Source: Sphingomonas montanisoli
GTDB lineage: Bacteria > Pseudomonadota > Alphaproteobacteria > Sphingomonadales > Sphingomonadaceae
DNA: 64,000 nucleotides
Reading direction: 5' to 3'
NCBI RefSeq assembly: GCF_008274695.1
Contig: NZ_VTOU01000007.1
Coordinates: forward strand, 17,319-81,318
Under the pieces are notes generated by a model that was not told where the DNA came from, ran no database searches, and saw only the letters and a list, made by a program, of their open reading frames with translations. Of this stretch, positions 40,984 to 48,914 are shown piece by piece. Position numbers and translations under genes: made by a program. Numbering within the stretch: the stretch's first letter is position 1; every line of letters starts with the position of its first letter.

Positions 40984-41995
40984 TTTCGCGCAGCAAGGCC
41001 GTGGCGAGCCGCGCGGCGTGGCGCCATCGCCGCGCTTGGACGAGCCGTGCGACCATATGCCAGCCTTTGGGCAATCGCCCGCCTGCGCCGATATAGTCGA
41101 TCAACACGCGGAAGCCCGGGCCCGCCAGCGCGCTCGTCGGATATTCGATCCGCTCGATCACCGATGCGCGCACCCGCTGGCTGTCGCCCGGCCGCCCGGT
41201 GATGGCATCGACCGCGCCGAGCCCGTCCAGCCCCGGCAGCGGATCGATCGCGCCCAGCGTGTCGCGCTCTCCGGCCTTGCGCTGCTCGTCGCTGATCCAC
41301 GCCATCGCCGCCCACGCGGTCTGCACGGCCAGGTTACGGTCGCTCACTTGCCCAGGGTGCTGGCGATAATAGGTGAGAGCGTCGGGCAGGTTCGCCAGCT
41401 TCGTCACCCGCGAGAGCCGCAGCCAGAGGTCCAGATCCTCGCAATAGCGGAATTGCGGGCGATAGCCGCCGACCTGGGCGACCAGCTCTGCGCGCATCAG
41501 CACGCTCGCGTGATTCATCAGCGGGGTATAGGGCGTGGCAAGCGCGACCCGAAACGCCGCGTCATCGAGCGGGTAGGCGCGCGCCATCGGCCATTCGCGG
41601 CCCGTATCGTCGAAATAGCAGGTCTGGGTGCCGACCACGCCGTAATCGGGATGCGCGTCGAGAAACGCGATCTGCCGCTCGATCCGGTCGGGCGTGCAGC
41701 GATCGTCGCCATCCATCCGTCCGATCAGTTCGCCGCGCGCCTCGCCGAGCATATGGTTCAGGCTGGCGATGAAGCCACGGTTGTTCTGATGGATCGCGCG
41801 GATGCGGGGGTCGCGCGCCGCATAGCCATCGATGATCGCGCCCGATCCGTCGGTCGATCCGTCGTCGACGATCAGGAACTCGAAATCGGCGAAGCTCTGC
41901 CCCAGGATCGATTCGATCGCGGCGGGCAGATAGGCGGCATTGTTATAGACCGCCATCAGGACGCTGACGCGCGGTGTGTCGGTGTCTGGCCTCAT
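40976..41995 (-). CDS. glycosyltransferase family 2
   Basis: 339 residues. Strong GT-A signature: RVSVLMAVYNNAAYLPAAI, IVDDGSTDGS, ELIGRMDGDDRCTPDRI with the DXD-type metal site, and YCEDLDLWLRL as catalytic acidic motif. The C-terminal 90 residues are basic and may bind the membrane. It transfers a sugar in polysaccharide or glycolipid synthesis. It converges on the flippase operon and is separated on its upstream side from the histidine kinase by repeat R1b, so it is probably monocistronic. Confidence 0.9.
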   Translation of the reverse strand: MRPDTDTPRVSVLMAVYNNAAYLPAAIESILGQSFADFEFLIVDDGSTDGSGAIIDGYAARDPRIRAIHQNNRGFIASLNHMLGEARGELIGRMDGDDRCTPDRIERQIAFLDAHPDYGVVGTQTCYFDDTGREWPMARAYPLDDAAFRVALATPYTPLMNHASVLMRAELVAQVGGYRPQFRYCEDLDLWLRLSRVTKLANLPDALTYYRQHPGQVSDRNLAVQTAWAAMAWISDEQRKAGERDTLGAIDPLPGLDGLGAVDAITGRPGDSQRVRASVIERIEYPTSALAGPGFRVLIDYIGAGGRLPKGWHMVARLVQARRWRHAARLATALLRETM

Positions 41996-42037
41996 GTTGG
42001 GGATTTAGCGGTTGGCGAGGTGCGAGTCAGTCAAAAA

Positions 42038-42153
42038 TCCTCCCCCGCCAGGGGGAGGTGGCGCCGAAGGCGACGGAGGGGGAGGACGGAACGAGCGTCC
42101 CGTTTCCTCCCCCTCCGTCAGCTATGCTGACACCTCCCCCTGGCGGGGGAGGA
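42038..42153. repeat. R1b: palindromic intergenic repeat
   Basis: Perfect 23-bp arms at 42038-42060 and 42131-42153, inner 15-bp arms (GACGGAGGGGGAGGA and its complement), and two side hairpins: CGCC-GAA-GGCG on the left and TCAGC-TAT-GCTGA on the right. It lies between the GT2 start (41995) and the end of the histidine kinase gene (42165). Confidence 0.87.
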
Positions 42154-42164
42154 ATCAATTGGGT

Positions 42165-43766
42165 TCACCCCACCGCCTTCGCCAGCGCCTCGGCCAAAGT
42201 AGCCGGGCCGAACGGTTTGCGCAGCACGACGGCATCGTCGCCCATCACCGCGTCGATCGCCTCGGACTGCGCGAAGCCGGTCGCGAAAACGATCCGCATG
42301 TCGGGGCGGACTTTCAGCACCTCGCGCGCCACGTCGGCGCCGTTCATGCCGGGCATCGCGAAATCGATCACCATCGCCTCCGGGTCTTCGGCCTCCATCA
42401 TGGCCAGCGCCTCCTTGCCGCCGCTCGCCTCGACCACGGCACAGCCGAATTCCTCCAGCATCGCGGCCAGGACGTCGCGCACCTCGGCTTCGTCATCGAC
42501 GATCAGGACGCGCAGGCCGCCCAGCTGTGCCACGTCGCGCGGATCGGCGGCTTCGGGCCGGAGCGTCGAAATCTCGTGCCCGCGCGCCACGCGCAGATAG
42601 ATGGTGGCGGTGGTGCCGCGCCCCAGTTCGGACCAGATCTCCGCGGTGCCGCCACTCTGGCGCGCCATGCCGAACACCATGCTCAATCCCAGCCCCGATC
42701 CCTTGCCGACCGGCTTGGTGGTGAAGAAAGGTTCGAAAACGCGCGACGCCGTTTCGGCCGACATCCCCGATCCGGTGTCGCTGACGTCGATCGCCACATA
42801 ATCGCCATCCTCGACATCGTCGCGGCCCGAAAGACTTTCGTGGCGTATGCCGATCCGCAGGCGCCCGCCATCGGGCATCGCATCGCGCGCGTTGATCGCC
42901 AGGTTCAGGATTGCGAGCTCGAGCTGAACGCGATCTCCGATCGCCAGCGCTTCTTCCGTCGGTACGTCGACGTCGATCGTGATCGACGGGCCGATCGTGC
43001 GGGCCAGCAATTCGCGCGCCTCGCGCATCAGCGGGACCAGGTCGAAATTCTTGAGCTCCAGCCGCTGCAATCGCGAGAAGGCGAGCAATTGCCCCGTCAG
43101 CCTTTTTCCACGGTCGACCGCGCTGAGCGCGTTGGTGGACATGCGCGTAAGGTTCGTATCTTCCTTCACCTTGCGCGCGATCAACTCGAGATTTCCGGCC
43201 ACCACCTGCAGCAGATTGTTGAAATCGTGCGCGATGCCACCGGTCAGCTGACCCACCGCTTCCATCTTGCGCGACTGGAGCAAGGCTGCCTCGGCCTTTT
43301 CGCGCTCCTCGATCTCGGCACGCAGCGCGTCGAGCGCGGCATCGCGTTCGACGATGCGGGCGCTGAGCGAGGTGTTGGCTTCGGCGAGTCTGGCGGGCGA
43401 GGGCAACGCGATCGCCCGCGGGAGGAGTGGCCACAGGATGATCGCGGTCGATACCGATGCCATCGCCGTCACGGCTTTAACGATCGCCTCGGCGGCATAA
43501 TCGCCGTGCCACAGGTTCCAGATGTTCATGACATGGGTCGCGCCGCATGCGGTTATGAACAAGGCGAACAGCCAGAATATGCCCCCGAACGCCACGTCGC
43601 GCCGTCGCCGGACGAACGCGATCAGCGCCAGCGGGATCGAGAAATAGGCGCCAGCGATCAGTGCATCGGACACGGTGTGCGTCCACACCAGCCAGGGCTG
43701 CCACAACAGGCAATAGCCATGCGGCGCGTAGCTGCCGGCTAGCATCTCGCGGACAATGTCGACCAT
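42165..43766 (-). CDS. hybrid histidine kinase with ethylene-receptor-like (ETR1-type) sensor domain
   Basis: 533 residues from the ATG at 43766, with AGGAGGGGG upstream. Residues 25-115 hold three membrane helices that match the plant ethylene-binding domain: TVSDALIAGAYFSIP and FALFITACGATHVMNIW. D34, Y41, I44, P45, I71, C74 and H78 align with ETR1 D25, Y32, I35, P36, I62, C65 and H69 at identical spacing; C and H bind the copper(I) cofactor there. A coiled coil (125-165), HisKA with H180 (GGIAHDFNNLL), HATPase (NARDAMPDGG, GSGLGLS) and a C-terminal receiver (IVDDEAE, VIDFAMPG, KPF) follow. Function as a copper-dependent ethylene sensor is inferred. Divergent from a BASS-type transporter. 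Confidence 0.87.
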   Translation of the reverse strand: MVDIVREMLAGSYAPHGYCLLWQPWLVWTHTVSDALIAGAYFSIPLALIAFVRRRRDVAFGGIFWLFALFITACGATHVMNIWNLWHGDYAAEAIVKAVTAMASVSTAIILWPLLPRAIALPSPARLAEANTSLSARIVERDAALDALRAEIEEREKAEAALLQSRKMEAVGQLTGGIAHDFNNLLQVVAGNLELIARKVKEDTNLTRMSTNALSAVDRGKRLTGQLLAFSRLQRLELKNFDLVPLMREARELLARTIGPSITIDVDVPTEEALAIGDRVQLELAILNLAINARDAMPDGGRLRIGIRHESLSGRDDVEDGDYVAIDVSDTGSGMSAETASRVFEPFFTTKPVGKGSGLGLSMVFGMARQSGGTAEIWSELGRGTTATIYLRVARGHEISTLRPEAADPRDVAQLGGLRVLIVDDEAEVRDVLAAMLEEFGCAVVEASGGKEALAMMEAEDPEAMVIDFAMPGMNGADVAREVLKVRPDMRIVFATGFAQSEAIDAVMGDDAVVLRKPFGPATLAEALAKAVG

Positions 43767-43842
43767 CGGGACCGGCCCCCTCCTACCGGAAACGCAAACG
43801 GTAGCGGCAAAGCCGTCGCTGCTCAACGATAGTGGGAATACG

Positions 43843-43875
43843 GTGACATATGTTACAATATGTAAAAGATATTGT
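43843..43875. promoter_or_regulatory. A/T-rich double palindrome in the kinase/transporter divergent region
   Basis: Two neighbouring inverted repeats: ACATATGT (43846-43853, extended by GT/AC) and ACAATAT (43855-43861) mirrored by ATATTGT (43869-43875). The run is strikingly A/T-rich in a G/C-rich sequence and lies 61-93 bases from the transporter start and 77 bases from the kinase start. It probably holds promoter and regulator sites for one or both genes. Confidence 0.45.
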
Positions 43876-43935
43876 CGGTATGCGAAGCAAAGCTGGGGAG
43901 TTGACGCTTCGCCCCCGCTATCCGATGGCTGGCCG

Positions 43936-44925
43936 ATGCGCCTGATCCTGCAAACCCTGAAACGCGTCGATCCCTTCCTGTTGATGCTGATCGCGACCAT
44001 CGTGGCGGCATCGCTGCTGCCCGCGCGGGGCGCCGGCGTCTCCGTATTTCACTGGCTCGCCAATGCCGCGATCGTGCTGCTATTCTTTCTGCACGGCGCC
44101 AAACTCTCGCGCGCGGCGATCGTAGCGGGGGTTGGGAACTGGCGGCTCCATCTGCTGGTGATGGCTTCGTCTTTCGTCTTGTTCCCGATCCTTGGCCTGG
44201 GTCTCTCGATCTTCGCGCGGCCGATGGCGTCGCCGGAGATATTGGCGGGCCTGCTGTTCCTCTCGCTGCTGCCGTCGACCGTACAATCATCGATCGCGTT
44301 CACCGCGATGGCAGGCGGGAACGTGCCTGCCGCGGTGTGCAGCGCGTCGCTCTCCAACCTGACGGGCATCGTCATCACGCCGCTGCTGGTCGCTCTGCTC
44401 ATGAATGTCGGCGGGGCGGGGCACGAGGTTTCGATCGACGCGGTAGGCGATATCGTCGTCCAGCTGCTGTTGCCGTTCGTTTCGGGGCATCTGCTGAGGC
44501 CGTGGATCGGCGGCTGGGTCGACAGCCACAAGAAGCTACTCCAGCCGGTCGATCGTTCGTCGATCCTGCTCGTCGTCTATACTGCCTTTTCGGCGGCGGT
44601 GGTGCAGGGGATCTGGCAGAAAGTTTCGCCGCTCGATCTCGTCACGATCCTGGCGCTGAGCGCCATCCTGTTGGCGCTCGTGATGGGCGTGAACATCCTG
44701 ATGGCGCGGCGCGCCGGCCTGCCGCGTGAGGATGCGATCGTGCTGCTGTTCTGCGGCTCCAAGAAAAGCCTGGTCTCGGGCGTGCCGATGGCGGGCGCCC
44801 TGTTCGCGCCCGCCGTCGTCGGCGTGCTGATCCTGCCGCTGATGATCTTCCACCAGCTCCAATTGTTCGTCTGCGCGGTGATCGCCGGGCGATACCGCGC
44901 AGAGTTGGAGCCCGGTGACGCTTAG
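43936..44925 (+). CDS. bile acid:sodium symporter family (SBF-like/YfeH type) transporter
   Basis: 329 residues from the ATG at 43936; the longer frame starts inside the divergent kinase gene. Nine to ten hydrophobic helices; FFLHGAKLSRAAIVAG, SLLPSTVQSSIAFTAMAGGN and FCGSKKSLVSGVPMA are the hallmark conserved segments of the SBF_like branch, with the crossover-region prolines and polar residues. These carriers move organic anions with sodium. The substrate is unknown. The end overlaps the convergent adenosine kinase-like gene by 4 nt. Sharing a regulatory region with the ETR1-like kinase makes it a candidate output gene. Confidence 0.87.
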   Translation: MRLILQTLKRVDPFLLMLIATIVAASLLPARGAGVSVFHWLANAAIVLLFFLHGAKLSRAAIVAGVGNWRLHLLVMASSFVLFPILGLGLSIFARPMASPEILAGLLFLSLLPSTVQSSIAFTAMAGGNVPAAVCSASLSNLTGIVITPLLVALLMNVGGAGHEVSIDAVGDIVVQLLLPFVSGHLLRPWIGGWVDSHKKLLQPVDRSSILLVVYTAFSAAVVQGIWQKVSPLDLVTILALSAILLALVMGVNILMARRAGLPREDAIVLLFCGSKKSLVSGVPMAGALFAPAVVGVLILPLMIFHQLQLFVCAVIAGRYRAELEPGDA

Positions 44926-45911
44926 ATCAACGTGTTGAGCGGCGTCTCGGGCCGCGGGCCGAAGTGCGAGATGACTTCGGCCGCAGCAATCCCCGCCAGA
45001 CGGCCGCATTCGGCAAGCGGAAGCCCGCGCGCGACGCCGTAGAGGAAGCCGGCGGCGAACAGGTCGCCCGCGCCTGTCGTGTCGATGACCTGGTTGGCCT
45101 TGGCGGCGGGGACACGGATCGTCTCGCCATTGCCGACGATCAGGCAGCCTTCGGCGCCCAGCGTGATCGCTGCGATATCCACCGATTGCGCGACCTTGGC
45201 CGCTGCCGCGTCGATATCGTCGGTCTGGTAAAGCGAGCGGATCTCGTCGTCATTGGCGAAGAGGATGTCGATGTCGGTGTCGATCAGCGCGAGGAAATCG
45301 TCGCGGTGGCGATCGACGCAGAAGCTGTCGGACAGCGTCAGCGAAACCTTGCGGCCCGCCTTGTGCGCGGCGGCGGCGGCCTTGCGGAAGGCGGCCTTGG
45401 CCAGATCCTTGTCGAACAGATAGCCTTCCAGATAGACGATCGACGCCTCGGCGATCAGCGCCTCGTCAATATCATCCGGCCCAAGGTTCACGCACGCGCC
45501 CAGATAGGTGTTCATCGTGCGCTGAGCATCGGACGTGACGAGGATCAGGCAGCGTGCGGTCGCCGGGCCGTCTGTCGCGGCGGGCGTTTCGAAATCGACG
45601 CCGATCCCGCGCATGTCGTGGCGATAGACATCGCCCAGCACGTCCTGCTTCACCTTGCCGATATAGGCGGCAGTGCCGCCGAGCGACGCGACGCCCGCGA
45701 TCGTGTTGCCGGCCGAACCGCCCGACACCTGTACGCCCGCGCCCATTGCCTGGTAGATCGCCTCGGCGCGCTCCTCGTCGATCAGCGTCATCGACGCCTT
45801 GGGCATGCCGTGGGTTTCGAGAAAGGCTTCGTCGGCATGGGCGATCACGTCGACGATCGCATTGCCGATACCGAGAACGTCGTAGCGGGTGGTGGTCAAG
45901 GAAAGCTCCAT
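44922..45911 (-). CDS. adenosine kinase-like PfkB family sugar/nucleoside kinase
   Basis: 329 residues. PfkB signature 1 region VSGGSAGNTIAGVASLGG and signature 2 DTTGAGDLFAAGFLYG with the catalytic Asp are intact, and the N-terminus DVLGIGNAIVDVIA is typical of bacterial adenosine kinase-like proteins of alphaproteobacteria. It phosphorylates adenosine or a related nucleoside/sugar with ATP. The start has GGAAAG a few bases away. It is located 47 nt downstream of the PhyH gene on the same strand. Confidence 0.88.
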   Translation of the reverse strand: MELSLTTTRYDVLGIGNAIVDVIAHADEAFLETHGMPKASMTLIDEERAEAIYQAMGAGVQVSGGSAGNTIAGVASLGGTAAYIGKVKQDVLGDVYRHDMRGIGVDFETPAATDGPATARCLILVTSDAQRTMNTYLGACVNLGPDDIDEALIAEASIVYLEGYLFDKDLAKAAFRKAAAAAHKAGRKVSLTLSDSFCVDRHRDDFLALIDTDIDILFANDDEIRSLYQTDDIDAAAAKVAQSVDIAAITLGAEGCLIVGNGETIRVPAAKANQVIDTTGAGDLFAAGFLYGVARGLPLAECGRLAGIAAAEVISHFGPRPETPLNTLI

Positions 45912-45958
45912 CGAAAGAATGCGCCCGGCCTACGGGCGTATCGGAAAAGGGGAAAGCT

Positions 45959-46981
45959 CTATTCGTCGCCCGGCCGCTTGCGACCGGCCTTGGCCCAGGC
46001 CTGGCCGATAAGCGGTTTGTAGATGTCGTGGGTCAGCCACAGCAGCGGGATACGCCGCTCGGCAATGCCCGGCAGACTCCAAGGGTCGAGGCCGGAGAAC
46101 GGCAGGAACGGGTTGCGGCGACTATAAGCCCACAATTCGATCCGGGTCGATCGATGCGCCGCCTCGCCGCGCGCATGGAATCCGAACGTGTCGGCGACCA
46201 CGAGCGTGTTGGCGGGCACGGCGAGCGATATCGGCTGCGGCAGGCCCAGCGCGGTCAGTTCCTGCCGTTCGATCCGGAATGATCCGCGCGCCGACAGCCG
46301 GTCGCCTTCGTCGCGCACCGAAAGGCTGCGGCGCTTCTCCCAATCGAGCCGCGCGGGCGTCAGCCGGTGCGATCCGGGGACGTAGGTGAACGGGCCTTCG
46401 TCCGCCGCCACGTTCTCCAGGAAGAACCACGCCTTCATCGTCGGGTGGAAGGTGTCGGCGTGCAGATTGACCTGCGGGTCGGGCGGCGCGTCGAAGCGGT
46501 GGGTCAGGATTGACTGGATGTAGAGCAAGGGCTCGACGTCGAAGCTGGCGATGTAGCGGGCAAGCGCCTGGAAGCGCGGATGGTCGCGGAAAGCCTTCAC
46601 CGCCGGCATCGCGCGGATCGCATCCGGGTCGATCGCATAGCGGCGCGTGATCGCGTCGCCCTGCACCATCTCGCGCGCCGGGCCCTTGAAGGCGAGCGTC
46701 TGGTCGCGAAGCGCAGCGAAGGTGTCGGCGGGCAAGAAATTCTCGATCGCCACGAAACCGTCGCGGGCATAGGTCGCAACGTCGGACGGGTCGACTGCGG
46801 CTGCCAGCTTCTCGCGCCGTCTGTCGGTCATCGCGTGCGCTTTCGCGACACGCCAGCCGTGCAGACCTTTGGCGTTGAGCCTGGGCGACCCGATCAACGG
46901 ATTGTCGAGGAAGGACTTCGCGCCCGTCAGCAGTTCGGCTGCCCACCAAGGTGTCAGCAGCGATTGGACGACCCGCGACAT
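45959..46981 (-). CDS. phytanoyl-CoA dioxygenase (PhyH) family protein
   Basis: 340 residues. Fe(II)/2-oxoglutarate oxygenase fold: metal ligands H and D in VNLHADTFHPTMKAW, the distal His in TFGFHARGEAAHRSTR, and its following Arg that binds 2-oxoglutarate. The N-terminal 50 residues are an extension not needed for the core. It hydroxylates an unknown substrate. Genomic setting, 3 nt downstream of kdsB and in line with the KDO isomerase, suggests a sugar or lipid A/KDO modification rather than fatty acid oxidation, but this is inference. Confidence 0.82.
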   Translation of the reverse strand: MSRVVQSLLTPWWAAELLTGAKSFLDNPLIGSPRLNAKGLHGWRVAKAHAMTDRRREKLAAAVDPSDVATYARDGFVAIENFLPADTFAALRDQTLAFKGPAREMVQGDAITRRYAIDPDAIRAMPAVKAFRDHPRFQALARYIASFDVEPLLYIQSILTHRFDAPPDPQVNLHADTFHPTMKAWFFLENVAADEGPFTYVPGSHRLTPARLDWEKRRSLSVRDEGDRLSARGSFRIERQELTALGLPQPISLAVPANTLVVADTFGFHARGEAAHRSTRIELWAYSRRNPFLPFSGLDPWSLPGIAERRIPLLWLTHDIYKPLIGQAWAKAGRKRPGDE

Positions 46982-46984
46982 GCC

Positions 46985-47803
46985 TCAGGCGATCCCACGT
47001 GCCTTGAGCGTGGCTTCGATCGGCGCGACGTCGGTCGGGTTGTTGAGTTCGATCGCGTCCCAACCGATCGGGTCGAACGGCACGACGCCGACAGGCACCC
47101 CGCCGTCGAGGAAGCGGAGCTGTTCGAGGCCCTCCAGTTCCTCGAGTTCGGACACGCCAAGCGCCAGATAGCGGGCGAGCGCCTGCGGGCGATAGGCATA
47201 GACACCGAGATGCAGATGGACGGGCGGAAAGGGCTGCTCGGCTGCAGCAGCCGGCAGATAGGGGATCACCCGTTTGGAGAAATAGAGCGCCTGGCCGTCG
47301 CGGCCGAAAACCACGGTGGTGCCTCCCACGCGGCCCTGCGCCTGATCTTCTACAAGATGGGCGTAGGTGCTTTGGGCGCAGCGCACCGCCGGAGTGGTCA
47401 TCGCGACCTCAGGCCGCGCCTTGAGCGCATCGACAAGTCCGGTGACGACGAAGGCGGGGGTCAGCGGCGCGTCACCCTGCAGGTTGACCACGATCGAGGG
47501 AGCGATGCCCAACCGGTCGATTGCGTCGGCGCAGCGTTCGGTTCCGTTGCGGCAATCGGCCGAGGTCATCACGACCTGCCCGCCGAAAGTCGTCACCGCA
47601 TCGGCGATCCGATCGTCGTCGGTGGCAACCCAGATCGCTGTCGGATCGACGATGGTGGCGGCGCATTCCCAGCTGCGCTGGATCAGGGGCTTGGCTTCGC
47701 CCGTGGCGCCGCGCAGCAGCGCCAACGGCTTGGCCGGATAGCGGCTCGACTGATAGCGAGCCGGGATCAGGACGATCGTGTCGGGGTCCGCAGCACCCGG
47801 CAT
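46985..47803 (-). CDS. kdsB: 3-deoxy-manno-octulosonate cytidylyltransferase
   Basis: 272 residues. N-terminal IPARYQSSRYPAKPLA is the CMP-KDO synthetase nucleotide loop; VATDDDRIADAV, TSADCRNGTERCADA and VNLQGDAPL follow in the family order; the end QLRFLDGGVPVGVVPFD is also standard. It activates KDO with CTP for lipopolysaccharide inner core or capsule. It follows a KdsD/KpsF isomerase gene by 10 nt, which supports a KDO supply operon. Slightly longer than E. coli KdsB, mostly from an insertion near residue 30. Confidence 0.92.
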   Translation of the reverse strand: MPGAADPDTIVLIPARYQSSRYPAKPLALLRGATGEAKPLIQRSWECAATIVDPTAIWVATDDDRIADAVTTFGGQVVMTSADCRNGTERCADAIDRLGIAPSIVVNLQGDAPLTPAFVVTGLVDALKARPEVAMTTPAVRCAQSTYAHLVEDQAQGRVGGTTVVFGRDGQALYFSKRVIPYLPAAAAEQPFPPVHLHLGVYAYRPQALARYLALGVSELEELEGLEQLRFLDGGVPVGVVPFDPIGWDAIELNNPTDVAPIEATLKARGIA

Positions 47804-47813
47804 AAGCGTGGAC

Positions 47814-48809
47814 TCAGCTCAGGCCGTAGCGGACGAAGTCGTGCATGTGGACGATGCCGACCGGCTTTTCCTCTTCCTCGGCCATGACGAACACCGTGGT
47901 GATCTTGGCATCGTTCATGATCATCAGCGCGTCTTCTGCCAGAATTGTGGCGGGGACGGTCTTGGGATGATGGGTCATGACGTCGGAAGCGGTGCGATCG
48001 AGCAGGTCGCCGATGTGACGGCGAAGGTCGCCGTCGGTGATGACGCCGATCAGGCGGTCGCCATCGTCCAGCACACCAGCGACGCCAAAGCCCATCGATG
48101 TCATCGTCATGATCACGTCGCGCATCGGAACGTCGGCATGGACCAGCGGGATTCGGTTGCCGATGTGCATCATCTGGCTGACGGGCATCAGGCGCAGGCC
48201 GATCGATCCGCCGGGATGGAGTTCCTTCAGGCTGTCCTTGCTGATGCCGCGCACGTCCATCAGCGCCATCGCCAACGCGTCGCCCAGCGCGAGCATGACC
48301 GCGGTCGACGACGTCGGCGCGACATTGGCGGGACATGCTTCGCGCACCTGCGGGATCGCCAGCGGTACGTCGGCATGCTGCATGACCGGAGAATCATTCC
48401 GCGCCGAAATGCCGATGATCCGAACGCCGATCGCGCGGCAATGCTGCATGACGGCGCGCAACTCGGTGGTAAGTCCCGAATTGGACATCATCATCACGGT
48501 GTCGCCGCGCTTGATCATGCCCAGGTCGCCATGCGCGGCTTCGGCCGGGTGGACGAAGACGGCGGCGGTGCCCGTGGCACACATCGTGGCGACGATCTTG
48601 CGGCCGATATGGCCCGACTTGCCCATGCCGGTGACGACGACCCGGCCGGTGGTCTGTGCCAGCAATTTCGTTGCGGCAACAAAATGATAGTCGAGCGCGG
48701 CGGACAGAGATTCCAGAGCGCTGGCTTCGATATCGATGACTTCGCGACCGCGGGCCAGAATATCGCTGTCCGAAATATGGGCCAGATCAAGCAGTTGGTT
48801 ACTGTGCAC
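47814..48809 (-). CDS. kdsD: arabinose-5-phosphate isomerase (KdsD/KpsF family)
   Basis: 331 residues. SIS domain with VVTGMGKSGHIGRKI, SNSGLTTEL and HPAEAAHGDLGM, then two CBS motifs in the last 120 residues (MRDVIMTMTSMGFGVAGVLDDGD; ASDVMTHHPKTVPATILAEDAL in part). It converts ribulose 5-phosphate into arabinose 5-phosphate, the first committed step of KDO synthesis. With kdsB directly downstream this is a KDO-forming pair; a second copy linked to capsule (kpsF) cannot be excluded. Confidence 0.9.
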   Translation of the reverse strand: MHSNQLLDLAHISDSDILARGREVIDIEASALESLSAALDYHFVAATKLLAQTTGRVVVTGMGKSGHIGRKIVATMCATGTAAVFVHPAEAAHGDLGMIKRGDTVMMMSNSGLTTELRAVMQHCRAIGVRIIGISARNDSPVMQHADVPLAIPQVREACPANVAPTSSTAVMLALGDALAMALMDVRGISKDSLKELHPGGSIGLRLMPVSQMMHIGNRIPLVHADVPMRDVIMTMTSMGFGVAGVLDDGDRLIGVITDGDLRRHIGDLLDRTASDVMTHHPKTVPATILAEDALMIMNDAKITTVFVMAEEEEKPVGIVHMHDFVRYGLS

Positions 48810-48914
48810 GCCCAGCCCTTTCAGATTTTTATTTTTGCGGCGTCAGGCTCACCGCTACACCAACTCAATATACCCGCATGCAAAACGTGCAATAGCAATG
48901 TTGCAGCGCGAAAT

